This document shows positions 17,162-26,644 of a DNA stretch of 64,000 bases, piece after piece. Both the position numbers and the translations under genes were made by a program. The stretch is from Priestia aryabhattai. Its GTDB lineage: Bacteria > Bacillota > Bacilli > Bacillales > Bacillaceae_H. Each line of letters begins with the position of its first letter. The stretch's first letter is position 1. Under the pieces are notes generated by a model. That model was given only the letters and a program-made list of their open reading frames with translations. It was not told the DNA's origin and ran no database searches. The DNA is taken from NCBI RefSeq assembly GCF_023715685.1, contig NZ_JAMBOQ010000003.1, forward strand, positions 744,001-808,000. The letters run 5' to 3'.

Positions 17162-18169
17162 TTATTTTTTTAAAAGCAAATAAACAAAATAAGGAGCACC
17201 TATTATGGCGGCAATAATTCCTGCCGGTATACCGTTAGGATCGGCAATGTTATGTCCTATTGTATCTGCAATCAGCAAAAGCCAACCGCCAAGTAAAATA
17301 GCAACGGGAATAAAAAGCTGGTTTCTCGGTCCAACTAAGCCTTTGGCAATATGAGGAGCAAGAAGCCCGATAAAGGCTACGCCGCCTGTAACTGAGACTG
17401 CGGATGCCGCTAATGCAACCGCGGCTAAAAGCAATGTTACACGCTCTTTCTCCATAGAGATACCGACTCCAATAGCTGCAGCTTCATTTAAGTTAAAAAT
17501 GTTTAATGAGTTTGCTTTGTACAATATAAAAGGAATCAAGACAAGAAGCCAAGGTAGAAGTGCCCATATAAAAGGCCAGTCTGTCCCCCAAATGTTTCCT
17601 CCAATCCATTTAGCAATAAAATCAACTTTAACGCGATCAGCTGATGACATAATCATCACCATCATTCCAGAAAGACCCATCGAAAAACCTACGCCTGTTA
17701 AAATAAGCTTCACAGGCTGCAGTCCTTGGCTTTTACTATATGCACAAAGATAGATAAGGCCAGCTGTAAACAAGGCGCCGATGAAGCCTACTAATGGAAG
17801 GGCATAGACGAAAGAGCCAGCTTCAATTGGAAAAAATAAAAAAAATACCGCAATTGCGACCCCTGCTCCTGAATTAATTCCTATTATTCCTGGTTCCGCT
17901 AAATCATTGCGTGTAACACCTTGTAAGATAGCGCCTGATAAAGCTAGAGCCATTCCTGCTAAAAGAGTAATGATAGTTCGCGGAAGTCGAATTGAAAAAA
18001 GGACGAACTCATCTGCAAAATTCCCTTTGCCAAAAAGAGTGGGAAACACTTTATTATAAGGAAGCGGTGCATCACCGAGCCCCATTCCTACCACAACCGT
18101 TCCAAGAATCAAAATAGTGAGCAGCGTCATAATTATTCGTTGTTTTCTAATAAGAGCTGGGTGAATCAT
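17162..18169 (-). CDS. Iron-siderophore ABC permease (FecCD family, YfhA-like)
   Basis: 335-residue polytopic membrane protein with nine to ten helices. LPRTIITLLAGMALALSGAILQGVTRNDLAEPGIIGINSGAG is the conserved FecCD N-terminal region (read in pieces), and GLLAPHIAKGLVGPRNQLFIP near residue 265 is the ATPase-contact loop. It overlaps the preceding permease by four bases and ends the operon. With the second permease it forms a heterodimeric channel as in Bacillus YfiZ-YfhA. Confidence 0.87.
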   Translation of the reverse strand: MIHPALIRKQRIIMTLLTILILGTVVVGMGLGDAPLPYNKVFPTLFGKGNFADEFVLFSIRLPRTIITLLAGMALALSGAILQGVTRNDLAEPGIIGINSGAGVAIAVFFLFFPIEAGSFVYALPLVGFIGALFTAGLIYLCAYSKSQGLQPVKLILTGVGFSMGLSGMMVMIMSSADRVKVDFIAKWIGGNIWGTDWPFIWALLPWLLVLIPFILYKANSLNIFNLNEAAAIGVGISMEKERVTLLLAAVALAASAVSVTGGVAFIGLLAPHIAKGLVGPRNQLFIPVAILLGGWLLLIADTIGHNIADPNGIPAGIIAAIIGAPYFVYLLLKK

Positions 18170-19176
18170 GAGAATGCTTTTCCTCCTTTACGAACAATGA
18201 CTAAAAAGAAAGGTAAACCAATCATCGATACAATTGCTGCTATCGGTGTTTCATAAGGTGCGCTTACTGTTCGGGCCAACGTATCAGCCAGCAGCATAAA
18301 CGCTGCGCCAGTGATAGCGGACATAGGGATAATATAACGATAGTCAGTGCCTATGATTCCTCGTACAATATGAGGAATCATCAAGCCGATAAACACCATG
18401 TTTCCGACTAGCGCCACAGAAGCACCGGCAAGAAGAATCATGACGACAAATAAAATGGTTTTGACTTTTGTAGTTTGCTGACCTAACCCCACAGCGACTT
18501 CTTCATTTAAGCTTAAAATAGTAAGCTGCCGAGAAAGCAGAAGGGCAATGAATATACCTCCGACAATAAAAGGAACAATGATTTGAAGCTGTTCCCAAGA
18601 AGTGCCTACAATTCCGCCAGCTGTCCACATCGATACATTTTTTGAAATTTTAAAATAAATACCGACGCCTTCTCCAATCGCATAAAGAAATGCTGAAACG
18701 GCAGCCCCGGCTAGTACAATTCGAAGTGGAGAAAAACCACCTCTTTTGATGGCAGCAATCCCAAACACCAGGATTGCTCCAACCGCAGCTCCGATAAAAC
18801 AAGCAACGGTAATACCTAAATAATTTGTGGAAGGGATAAAGGCAATTGTTACAGCTAAAGCCGCATTTGCACCAGAAGTTAAGCCTAAAAGTCCTGGATC
18901 TGCAAGAGGATTTCTCGTCATCCCTTGCATAATCGCTCCTGATACCGATAGAGCTGCGCCAACAAAAACAGCGGCGACTTCACGAGGTAAACGAATATCT
19001 CGGATGATCGAAATCTGTTCGTTTACACTGCTTGATGAAAGTGCTAGCCACACATCTTTTATAGATATGTCAGCAGCGCCAAAAAACATCGAAAGAACAA
19101 ACATTGTGATAAATACGAGCAGGACACCTATTAATTTATATAAAAAAGGAATGAAACGCTGATTGTCTTTTTTCAT
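18166..19176 (-). CDS. Iron-siderophore ABC permease (FecCD family, YfiZ-like)
   Basis: 336-residue FecCD permease: IRLPREVAAVFVGAALSVSG and MTRNPLADPGLLGLTSGAN near residue 90 and GLMIPHIVRGIIGTDYR near residue 265. Same direction as the binding protein, separated from it by about 80 bases containing a perfect hairpin, which probably lowers permease relative to binding-protein levels. Start ATG follows AAAGGATGGG. Confidence 0.87.
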   Translation of the reverse strand: MKKDNQRFIPFLYKLIGVLLVFITMFVLSMFFGAADISIKDVWLALSSSSVNEQISIIRDIRLPREVAAVFVGAALSVSGAIMQGMTRNPLADPGLLGLTSGANAALAVTIAFIPSTNYLGITVACFIGAAVGAILVFGIAAIKRGGFSPLRIVLAGAAVSAFLYAIGEGVGIYFKISKNVSMWTAGGIVGTSWEQLQIIVPFIVGGIFIALLLSRQLTILSLNEEVAVGLGQQTTKVKTILFVVMILLAGASVALVGNMVFIGLMIPHIVRGIIGTDYRYIIPMSAITGAAFMLLADTLARTVSAPYETPIAAIVSMIGLPFFLVIVRKGGKAFS

Positions 19177-19221
19177 AAAACACCCATCCTTTCATGTAAG
19201 AATAAATTTATTGAAACAAAA

Positions 19222-19251
19222 CAAGAGGAATTCTAAAAAGAATTCCTCTTG
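19222..19251 (-). terminator. Intra-operon hairpin after binding-protein gene
   Basis: CAAGAGGAATTC and GAATTCCTCTTG form a perfect 12-bp stem with a six-base loop; in the transcript it is followed by GUUUUGUUU, a weak U-tract. Such sites usually raise binding protein over permease or stabilise the upstream message. Confidence 0.65.
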
Positions 19252-19257
19252 AATGAA

Positions 19258-20181
19258 TTACTTACCAAGAAATTTTTGAGTAAAGAAATCTAGTTGATAA
19301 TCTAATGTGATTGGATCATTAAAATAAAATTCTTTGGCATTTGCTTCAAATACGTGATTGTTCTTTCCAGCAGAAATATTTTTGTACGTATCTGTTTTCT
19401 CAAATGATGTATCTCCATCTTGGTTTTTGCTAAAGATTAAATAATCTCCGGCATATTCAGGAAGAACTTCTGGTGAAATCGCATAGTAACCATCTTTCAA
19501 AGCCATTTTCTTTACTTTCTCCGGCATTTTTAATTTCATTTCTTGATAAAGAATTTCAGTTCCGCGTCCCCAGTTATCGCCAAACACATAAAGCTGCTTG
19601 TCAAAGTTCTCAATAACTGAAACCGTGGTATCTTCGCCAATTTTAGCTTTGATGTCAGAACCAGCTTTTGCCGCACGCTTTTTAAAATCGTCTACCCATG
19701 ATTGTGCTTCTTTTTCTTTATTTAATAGCTTTCCAATTTCTACATGCTGAGTAAGGTAATCTACTTTACCGTATGTATACGTGACAGTAGGGGCAATTTT
19801 TTTCAATTTATCAATGTTTTTTGTATTAGATAAGCCAATAATTAAGTCAGGCTTTAATTCAATGATCTTTTCTAAATTCTCATCTGATACTTCTTCAACG
19901 CCTTTTAATTTCTTTTCAAAGCGAGGATTCATTTTAGACCATGAGTCCACTCCGACAATATTGACGCCTAAAGACATTACGTTACCTGCATAGGAACCTA
20001 ACACAACAACACGTTTCGGATTAGCAGGAACTTTTACAGGGCCGTCTTCAGATTGATATGTAACCGTCTTGGATTCGCTGTTTCCTTTACTAGACTCGTT
20101 TTTGTTTTCAGTTGAACCGTTGCTGCAGGCACTAATAAGTAGTACGAATATGAGCATGAATGGAAGTAGTAGTTTTTTCAT
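19258..20181 (-). CDS. Iron-siderophore binding lipoprotein (YfiY-like)
   Basis: 307-residue extracytoplasmic binding protein with a lipoprotein signal: hydrophobic residues 4-18 and lipobox LISAC with Cys19. The mature part has the type III binding-protein fold (PKRVVVLGSYAGNVMSLGVNIVG, then LIIGLSNTKNIDKLKKIAP). In B. subtilis the YfiY system takes schizokinen/arthrobactin; B. megaterium is a known schizokinen producer, so that ligand is plausible. The start sits three bases from the ATPase stop, behind GAGGAGA. Confidence 0.87.
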   Translation of the reverse strand: MKKLLLPFMLIFVLLISACSNGSTENKNESSKGNSESKTVTYQSEDGPVKVPANPKRVVVLGSYAGNVMSLGVNIVGVDSWSKMNPRFEKKLKGVEEVSDENLEKIIELKPDLIIGLSNTKNIDKLKKIAPTVTYTYGKVDYLTQHVEIGKLLNKEKEAQSWVDDFKKRAAKAGSDIKAKIGEDTTVSVIENFDKQLYVFGDNWGRGTEILYQEMKLKMPEKVKKMALKDGYYAISPEVLPEYAGDYLIFSKNQDGDTSFEKTDTYKNISAGKNNHVFEANAKEFYFNDPITLDYQLDFFTQKFLGK

Positions 20182-20976
20182 TTAGTTATCTCCTCTTAAT
20201 AAATTGTACGTAATGCACATCGGTTTATTTGTTCTCGGATCTCGTCCGATTTCAGCATCGATATGAAACACTTTTTTTAGAACATCATGTGTAATGACTT
20301 CTTCACACTTTCCGGCTTTGACAATTTCACCATCTTTCAAAGCAATAATATAATCCGCAAAGCGAGCGGCTTGATTTAAATCATGAAGCACCATTACAAC
20401 TGTACGTTCTTGCTCTTTGTTTAGCTTTTGAAGAAGCTCAAGCACTTCTAGCTGATGAGCCATATCCAAGTAGGTAGTTGGCTCATCGAGGAATATAATA
20501 TCGGTTTCTTGAGCTAAAGCCATCGCAATCCACACTCGCTGACGCTGACCCCCTGAAAGAGAGTCAACGAGACGGAATTTGTAGTCTTTTGTTCCAGTTA
20601 CCTCAAGCGCCCAGTCAATGGTTTGATAGTCTTCTTTTGATAGACGTCCAAAACCCTTTTGATGGGGGAAGCGCCCATAAGATACAAGTTCTCCCACAGT
20701 TAGGCCCCTAGCACTTTCAGGGGTTTGAGGGAGAATGGCCATTTTTTTAGCGAGTGCTTTTGTATGTTCTGTTGAAATGTTTTCGCCATCTAAAATAACG
20801 GAACCGGATTGATGAGAAATAATTCGGGTGATGGCTTTTAAAAGCGTTGATTTTCCACATCCGTTTGAACCAATGATCGTTGTAATCTTCTTGTCTGGAA
20901 TGTTAACGCTTAAATCTTTTACTATTAGACGTTCACCATAACTAATATGTAATTCTTCTGTATATAGGCGAACCAT
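20182..20976 (-). CDS. Iron-siderophore ABC ATPase (YusV-like)
   Basis: 264-residue ATP-binding subunit: Walker A GSNGCGKST near residue 37, signature LSGGQRQRVWIAMAL, Walker B IIFLDEPTTYLD and the switch histidine MVLHDLNQA. The start is the ATG behind CGGAGG; a longer frame to 21075 crosses the Fur box and has no ribosome site. First gene of the minus-strand iron operon, directly downstream of a perfect Fur box. Confidence 0.88.
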   Translation of the reverse strand: MVRLYTEELHISYGERLIVKDLSVNIPDKKITTIIGSNGCGKSTLLKAITRIISHQSGSVILDGENISTEHTKALAKKMAILPQTPESARGLTVGELVSYGRFPHQKGFGRLSKEDYQTIDWALEVTGTKDYKFRLVDSLSGGQRQRVWIAMALAQETDIIFLDEPTTYLDMAHQLEVLELLQKLNKEQERTVVMVLHDLNQAARFADYIIALKDGEIVKAGKCEEVITHDVLKKVFHIDAEIGRDPRTNKPMCITYNLLRGDN

Positions 20977-21012
20977 ATCTGAACCTCCGTGTATGTTTAA
21001 TACAACAAATAT

Positions 21013-21029
21013 TTGATAATGATTATCAA
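21013..21029. promoter_or_regulatory. Fur box (perfect)
   Basis: TTGATAATGATTATCAA is a perfect palindrome identical to the 7-1-7 Fur consensus, 37 bases upstream of the ATPase start. It should shut the iron operon in iron-rich cells. Confidence 0.92.
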
Positions 21030-21120
21030 TATCGTTTTCTTTACATACTATAATTCGAACGTTTTCGGATGTCAATAGTTATTTTTATTGTCAAAACGTT
21101 GAAGAAGATGTATATTTAAA

Positions 21121-21136
21121 TGAGAATGATAATCAA
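21121..21136. promoter_or_regulatory. Fur box (second, divergent side)
   Basis: TGAGAATGATAATCAA matches the Fur consensus with two mismatches and lies 30 bases before the reductase start, so both divergent units appear iron-controlled. Confidence 0.78.
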
Positions 21137-21165
21137 TAACAATTGATTGCGAGGAGTGAACGTGC

Positions 21166-22215
21166 ATGACACACAATGAACTTTTTGATGTGACAATTAT
21201 AGGCGGGGGACCGGCTGGCCTTTATTCTGCCTTTTATAGTGGACTAAGAGAAATGAAAACAAAGCTGATTGAATATCAGCCAAAGCTAGGCGGGAAACTT
21301 CACGTTTATCCTGAAAAAATGATTTGGGATGTAGGCGGACAAACTCCTATTACTGGTGCGAAGCTTATTGAACAGCTTGTTGAACAAGGGCTGACGTTTG
21401 ATCCAACTGTTGTTTTAAATGAGAAGGTTGAATCCATTTCCCGCTTGGAAGATGGTATTTTTAAGCTGACGAGTTCTTCAGGCCAACATCATTACTCTAA
21501 AACCATTATTCTGGCTGTTGGAGGAGGTATTTTAAATCCGCAAAAGCTCAAAATTGAAGGAGCAGAACGATTTGAAATATCAAACTTAAACTACACGGTT
21601 AAATCTTTGCAGCATTTTAAAAATAAAACGGTGATTGTTTCCGGGGGAGGCAATTCAGCCATTGATTGGGCAAATGAGCTAGAGCCCGTTGCTAAAAAAG
21701 TATATATTACGTACCGAAACAGTGAACTAAACGGCCATGAAGCACAAGTGAGACAATTAATAAACAGTTCAGCTCAGTGTCTGCTTAACACATCTATTAC
21801 AAAATTAGTGGCTGATGCTACGCATGAATTTATCGAAAAAGTTGAACTGACTAATCACCAAACCGGTGAGATTTCTTACTTGCCGATTGACGAAGTTATT
21901 ATTAATCACGGTTATGAAAGAGACACAGAACTGTTAAAAAACAGTGAATTACATATCAAAACGAGTGATGACTGCTATGTTGCAGGCAGTGCAGCAAGCG
22001 AGACATCTGTAGAAGGCGTATATGCAGCGGGAGATATTCTCATGCATGAAGGGAAAGTCCATTTAATTACAGGTGCTTTTCAAGACGCTGCTAATGCCGT
22101 AAACAAAGCAAAACAATTCATTCAGCCCACTGCTGCTAAGGCAGCTATGGTTTCTTCTCATAATGAAGTATTCAAAAAGCGTAATTCAGCATTAATTAAA
22201 CAAATGATGACGTAA
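21166..22215 (+). CDS. Ferredoxin/flavodoxin--NADP reductase of the TrxB-like (YumC/YcgT) type
   Basis: 349-residue flavoprotein: FAD motif IGGGPAGLYSAFYSG at the N-terminus, NADP motif VSGGGNSAIDWANEL near residue 160, and the C-terminal AAGDILMHEGKVHLI FAD motif. It lacks the thioredoxin-reductase CxxC, which places it with Bacillus FNR-type enzymes. Divergence from the siderophore operon and its own Fur box suggest it supplies electrons for releasing iron from siderophores or for iron-stress flavodoxins. Start ATG follows GAGGAGTG. It might also serve the reductase-less Rieske oxygenase at 33.9 kb, which is speculation. Confidence 0.85.
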   Translation: MTHNELFDVTIIGGGPAGLYSAFYSGLREMKTKLIEYQPKLGGKLHVYPEKMIWDVGGQTPITGAKLIEQLVEQGLTFDPTVVLNEKVESISRLEDGIFKLTSSSGQHHYSKTIILAVGGGILNPQKLKIEGAERFEISNLNYTVKSLQHFKNKTVIVSGGGNSAIDWANELEPVAKKVYITYRNSELNGHEAQVRQLINSSAQCLLNTSITKLVADATHEFIEKVELTNHQTGEISYLPIDEVIINHGYERDTELLKNSELHIKTSDDCYVAGSAASETSVEGVYAAGDILMHEGKVHLITGAFQDAANAVNKAKQFIQPTAAKAAMVSSHNEVFKKRNSALIKQMMT

Positions 22216-22307
22216 AGCGAGATGCAGCGTGCATGTCGCTTCTTCTCTACGGTCGAATTATCTAAATAGGAGGCAGGGAACGAAAAAAGAAAAGAGAAAT
22301 ATAATAT

Positions 22308-22322
22308 TAGAAAACGCTTACA
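22308..22322 (+). promoter_or_regulatory. Candidate cre site before the gamma-lyase gene
   Basis: TAGAAAACGCTTACA fits WTGNAANCGNWNNCW with one mismatch (A for T at position 2), about 45 bases upstream of the gene. Confidence 0.35.
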
Positions 22323-22365
22323 TTTCGGAATGACACAGTGCTTGTTTGCATAAGGGGGAAGCCGT

Positions 22366-23553
22366 ATGAACGAAAAAGAGAAATATCAGTTTGAAACAAA
22401 AGCCATTCACGCAGGGTATGAGTCTAAACATCATTTTGATAGTTTAGCTCCGCCTATTTATCAAACGTCTACATTTACGTTTTCGTCTCTAGAACAAGGT
22501 ACAAACCGGTTTAGCGGAGCAGAAAATGGTTATGTGTATTCCCGATTATCTAACCCAACAGTCACCATTTTAGAAGAGCGTATGGCCCAGCTTGAAGAAG
22601 GAGAAGCCGCTTTGGCCTTTGGATCGGGAATGGCTGCAGTATCGGCTGTGTTAATTGGGCTTACAAAAGCAGGCGATCATATTTTATGTTCTAAAGGAGT
22701 GTATGGATGCACGTTTGGTCTCTTAGAAATGCTTGAGGGAAAATATCAAATCCATCATTCATTTTCCAACTTGGAAACTGAGGAAGAAATTCTTGCTGCT
22801 ATTAGAGAAGATACAGCATGTATTTATATTGAAACACCGATTAATCCAACTATGACTCTAGTGGATTTGGAGCTAGTTACTTCTATCGCTAAACAAAAAG
22901 GAATTCCCGTTGTAGTAGACAATACATTTTCAACTCCTTATTTGCAACAACCGCTGAAGCTTGGATGCGACGTAGTTATTCATAGTGCAACTAAATTTAT
23001 TGGTGGACACGGAGATGTTGTCGCAGGAATTGTAATAGGGAACGAAGAGGTTATTTCCGTACTGCGCAAAACGACGCAAAAAGATATCGGAGGCATTCTT
23101 TCACCGTTTGATGCTTGGCTGTTACTCCGAGGTTTAAAAACGCTGGCCGTTCGAATGGATCGTCACTGTGAGAATGCTGAACATATCGCAAAACAATTAA
23201 GTCTCCATCCCAAGGTAAAAGCCGTTTATTATCCAGGCGATAAAAAGAGCTCTGCTTATTCTCTCATGCAAAAGCAAATGAAAAAAGGAGGGGGGCTTCT
23301 CTCCTTTGAAGTGGAAGGCGGTTATGAAGAAACCGTAAAAGTTGTGAATCAGCTTAAGCTCATTTCCATTGCAGTGAGTCTTGGAGATGCTGAAACACTT
23401 ATTCAGCATCCTGCCTCTATGACGCATGCAGTTGTGCCAGAAGAAGCTCGGAAAGAAATGGGGATCTCAAACGAACTCCTTCGTTTATCAGTTGGACTGG
23501 AGGCCTGGGAAGATATTATGAAAGATTTACAGCAGGCATTAAATAGTATATAA
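22366..23553 (+). CDS. mgl: Methionine gamma-lyase (Cys/Met metabolism PLP enzyme)
   Basis: 395-residue cytoplasmic PLP enzyme. The PLP lysine is Lys210 in HSATKFIGGHGD, Tyr113-Gly114-Cys115-Thr116 is the YGCT motif and Asp185 (VVDNTFSTP) contacts the pyridine. A cysteine at YGCT is the residue used to tell methionine gamma-lyases (Cys116 of the Pseudomonas enzyme) from cystathionine lyases, so cleavage of methionine to methanethiol, ammonia and 2-oxobutyrate is the best call. A related gamma-elimination activity remains possible. Start ATG follows AAGGGGGAAG. Single-gene unit ending in a hairpin. Confidence 0.82.
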   Translation: MNEKEKYQFETKAIHAGYESKHHFDSLAPPIYQTSTFTFSSLEQGTNRFSGAENGYVYSRLSNPTVTILEERMAQLEEGEAALAFGSGMAAVSAVLIGLTKAGDHILCSKGVYGCTFGLLEMLEGKYQIHHSFSNLETEEEILAAIREDTACIYIETPINPTMTLVDLELVTSIAKQKGIPVVVDNTFSTPYLQQPLKLGCDVVIHSATKFIGGHGDVVAGIVIGNEEVISVLRKTTQKDIGGILSPFDAWLLLRGLKTLAVRMDRHCENAEHIAKQLSLHPKVKAVYYPGDKKSSAYSLMQKQMKKGGGLLSFEVEGGYEETVKVVNQLKLISIAVSLGDAETLIQHPASMTHAVVPEEARKEMGISNELLRLSVGLEAWEDIMKDLQQALNSI

Positions 23554-23563
23554 AAAACGTTCA

Positions 23564-23610
23564 AACAATGCTTGAAGTATCTTAAGGATATTTCAAGCGT
23601 TGTTTTTTTG
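23564..23610 (+). terminator. Terminator after gamma-lyase
   Basis: AACAATGCTTGAA and TTCAAGCGTTGTT pair across a 15-base loop, followed by TTTTT. Confidence 0.8.
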
Positions 23611-23763
23611 AACATCAACCGTATGTAATCACTCATATATCTTTCTTTGCGAGGGGAACTTTATCTGCATCTCTAGACAAATGTCCTAGACAGAAGAGAT
23701 GCCTTTCAATAGACTAAAGGTTGTGAAAATACAATATTTAGGTAAGGAAGGTGCTCTGCTATT

Positions 23764-25008
23764 ATGATTCATAATCCAACTGGAAAAAAACGTCTAGGGT
23801 TGGCGTTTCTACTCAGCACGCTTGCGATATTAGGTCCGCTTAATATCGATATGTATTTGCCAAGTTTTCCTGCTATCGCTGATCATTTAGATGCGCGAGC
23901 TTCCCTTGTGCAGCTTAGCTTAACATCGTGTTTACTAGGACTTGCCATTGGTCAAATAGTGATTGGTCCAATCAGTGATGCGAAGGGACGAAAGCGACCT
24001 TTACTCATCTCCATCTCTTTATTTATGTTATCTTCATTGCTCTGTGCTCTGGCGCCTACTATCACGGCTTTAGTCATCGCACGCTTTTTGCAAGGTTTTA
24101 CGGCTTCTGCAGGAGTTGTTCTTTCTCGCGCGATTGTCAGAGACGTTTTTAGTGGAAGAGAGCTTACGAAGTTTTTTGCTCTGTTAATGGTTATAAATGC
24201 CTTTGCGCCAATGATAGCACCGATGGCCGGAGGTGCTATTTTACTTCTTCCTTTTGCAAGCTGGCATACTATTTTCTTGTTTTTAAGCTTAATAGGCCTT
24301 TTAATTGTTTTAACAATCTCAATGCGTTTAAAGGAAACCTTGCCAATTGAAAATAGAACGCCAAGTTCAATTGGCCATTCTGTTCGTACAATGGGTAGCT
24401 TATTACAAGATCGTTCTTTTATTGGGTATGCCTTAATTGTCGGACTTGTCCACGGAGGAAGTTTTGCTTATGTATCAGGTACTCCATTTGTCTATCAGGG
24501 GATATATCATGTTTCTCCACAAGTTTTTAGCATTTTGTTTGGCATTAACGGTTTAGCCATTGTGACAGGGAGCTTTATTATTGGACGCTTTAGCGGAATT
24601 CTTCATGAAAGAAGCTTGCTTCGCATTGCTGTGATTACGGCTGTAAGTGCTACTAGCGTACTTCTTATTATGACAATGCTTAAAGGGCCACTTGCTACGC
24701 TTGTTATCCCCATTTTTATTTACATGATCTCTATAGGAATGACGATCACAAGCTCTGTGACATTGGCAATGAAAAATCAAGGACATAGAGCAGGAAGTGC
24801 GAGTGCCGTGTTAGGTATGCTTCCACTAACTTTAGGGTCAATTGTTTCTCCTTTAGTAGGTATTAACGAAACAACAGCGATTCCGATGGCTGCTATTTTA
24901 TTTAGTACGGCGCTTTTGGGTTTTGTAGCTTTCTTTACGTTAACTAAAAACAAGAATGAAACAGAAAAGTGCGAAGTTAACGAGTTTAAAACGGAGGTTT
25001 CTCCGTAA
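23764..25008 (+). CDS. Bcr/CflA-family MFS drug transporter
   Basis: 414 residues, 12 predicted helices. LNIDMYLPSFPAIADHL in helix 1 and GQIVIGPISDAKGRKRPL after helix 2 are the Bcr/CflA signatures, as is RFLQGFTASAGVVLSRAIVRD. The ATG follows AAGGAAGGTG. The family exports bicyclomycin, sulfonamides or other small molecules; substrate here is unknown. No regulator is adjacent. Confidence 0.88.
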   Translation: MIHNPTGKKRLGLAFLLSTLAILGPLNIDMYLPSFPAIADHLDARASLVQLSLTSCLLGLAIGQIVIGPISDAKGRKRPLLISISLFMLSSLLCALAPTITALVIARFLQGFTASAGVVLSRAIVRDVFSGRELTKFFALLMVINAFAPMIAPMAGGAILLLPFASWHTIFLFLSLIGLLIVLTISMRLKETLPIENRTPSSIGHSVRTMGSLLQDRSFIGYALIVGLVHGGSFAYVSGTPFVYQGIYHVSPQVFSILFGINGLAIVTGSFIIGRFSGILHERSLLRIAVITAVSATSVLLIMTMLKGPLATLVIPIFIYMISIGMTITSSVTLAMKNQGHRAGSASAVLGMLPLTLGSIVSPLVGINETTAIPMAAILFSTALLGFVAFFTLTKNKNETEKCEVNEFKTEVSP

Positions 25009-25125
25009 TAACTTTTTTGATTGTTTGAAAGCATCACTCCTTTTTAAAAATGATCGGTGCAAATTTATTCAAGTATTGGATAATATATGCTACCCTTAGG
25101 ACATGATTGAAAGGAGTGGATAATA

Positions 25126-25968
25126 ATGAGTAAAGTAATTCCTGAAATAACGCTTAATGATGGGGTAACCTTGCCTGCTATAGGTTTTGGTACATACAAG
25201 CTTAACGGAAATGAAGGAGTCAACGCTATAACGAGTGCGATTGATGTGGGGTATCGTCTAATTGATACTGCCTATAATTACGAAAATGAAGGCACTGTGG
25301 GGCAAGCTCTCCGAAGAACATCGGTTTCTAGATAAGAACTATTCGTTACGTCTAAACTCCCAGGGCGATACCATACGTATGACAAAGCAATTCCTACAAT
25401 CCAAGAATCTTTATATCGCGCGAATTTAGACTATTACGATTTGTATCTTATTCATTGGCCTAATCCTAAACAAGATCATTATGTAGAAGCTTGGCAAGCA
25501 TTGATTGATGCGAAGCGCTGGGGCTTGATTCGTTCAATTGGTGTTTGTAATTTTCTTCCCGAGCATATCGAGCGCTTGGAAAAAGAGACCGGCATTTTAC
25601 CAAGTATCAATCAAATAGAACTGCATCCTTTTTTTAATCAACATCAATATCGAAATTGGTATCAAGAGAAAAACATTCAGATTGAATCTTGGAGTCCACT
25701 AGGGCGAGCAAGTGCTGTTTTAGAAAATGAAACAATTAAACAAATTGCCAACCGTCATAATAAGACAGTTTCACAAGTAATTTTGCGATGGCATTATCAG
25801 CTAGGGGCGATTTCAATTCCAAAATCGTCATCTCGCAAGCGGCAGCTTGAAAACATATCCATTTTTTCGTTTTCTTTAGATAAAACTGAGATGAATATGA
25901 TTTCAGAATTGAACTGCGAGGATGGAAGACTTAATAATCAAGACCCTGCTACTTATGAAGAATTTTAA
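25126..25968 (+). pseudogene. Aldo/keto reductase interrupted by one in-frame stop
   Basis: Reads through as a 280-residue NADPH-dependent aldo/keto reductase, the normal family length, except for TAA at 25333-25335 after RRTSVSR. Upstream are the GFGTYKLNG start and the catalytic DTAYNYENE (Asp, Tyr); downstream, in the same frame, ELFVTSKLPG, the LIHWPNP catalytic histidine, SIGVCNF, and the cofactor-binding IPKSSS. No frameshift is needed: a single base change to TAA explains the break. As written, only a 69-residue fragment would be made. An internal ATG-started fragment from about 25441 would lack the catalytic tyrosine. Confidence 0.88.
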
Positions 25969-26107
25969 CTATAAGGCCTCACTTATTTTCTAAGTGAGGC
26001 TATTATTCTATGATTTTTAGTTACTCAAGCTTGAAAATAGTCCGTTTAGTTCTAACAATTGTAGGAGAAATTGTGTTAAAATATTTCCAAAAAAGGAGTG
26101 GAGAACC

Positions 26108-26593
26108 ATGGAACAAGTAGTAAAAGCGATTCAAGACGAATATCCGGATGATTTTGCATGGTGTTACGGCTGCGGCCGATTAAATCAAGACGGCTATCAT
26201 TTTCGGACAGGATGGCTAGGGGAAAAAACAATTACCCTTTATACACCTAAGCCTGAACATAAAGCTATACCAGGATTTGTGTATGGCGGACTTCTTGCAT
26301 CACTAATTGATTGTCATGGAACAGGCTCTGCATCTCTTGCTCTATACCGTAAAAATGGCTACGAAATAGGAGATTCAGCAGAGCCGCCGCGGTTTGTTAC
26401 CGGTTCTCTCCACGTAGATTTTAAAAAACCAACGCCGCAGGGTGAAGTACTAAAAGCAATAGGAACAGTTGAAGAAATTCATCCGAAGAAATGGAGAGTT
26501 AAAACAGAAGTATACGCTAATGACACCGTTGTTGCGACTGGAGAAGTTGTGGCAGTTGTTATGCCAAATACGTTTACAAGAAAAGAAGAATAA
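26108..26593 (+). CDS. PaaI-type hotdog-fold thioesterase
   Basis: 161 residues with a single hotdog domain. FAWCYGCGRLNQDGYHF at residues 15-31 and VYGGLLASLIDCHGTGSA near residue 57 (with the acidic catalytic residue on the long helix) are typical of the PaaI/YbdB branch, which hydrolyse acyl-CoA thioesters. ATG follows AAAAGGAGTGGAG. Cys residues in CYGC are common in this subgroup. Substrate unknown. Confidence 0.82.
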   Translation: MEQVVKAIQDEYPDDFAWCYGCGRLNQDGYHFRTGWLGEKTITLYTPKPEHKAIPGFVYGGLLASLIDCHGTGSASLALYRKNGYEIGDSAEPPRFVTGSLHVDFKKPTPQGEVLKAIGTVEEIHPKKWRVKTEVYANDTVVATGEVVAVVMPNTFTRKEE

Positions 26594-26644
26594 ACGAAGG
26601 AAAAGTATAATGCAGAACCGTTACATAAAAGGGGAGGAAAAGGT

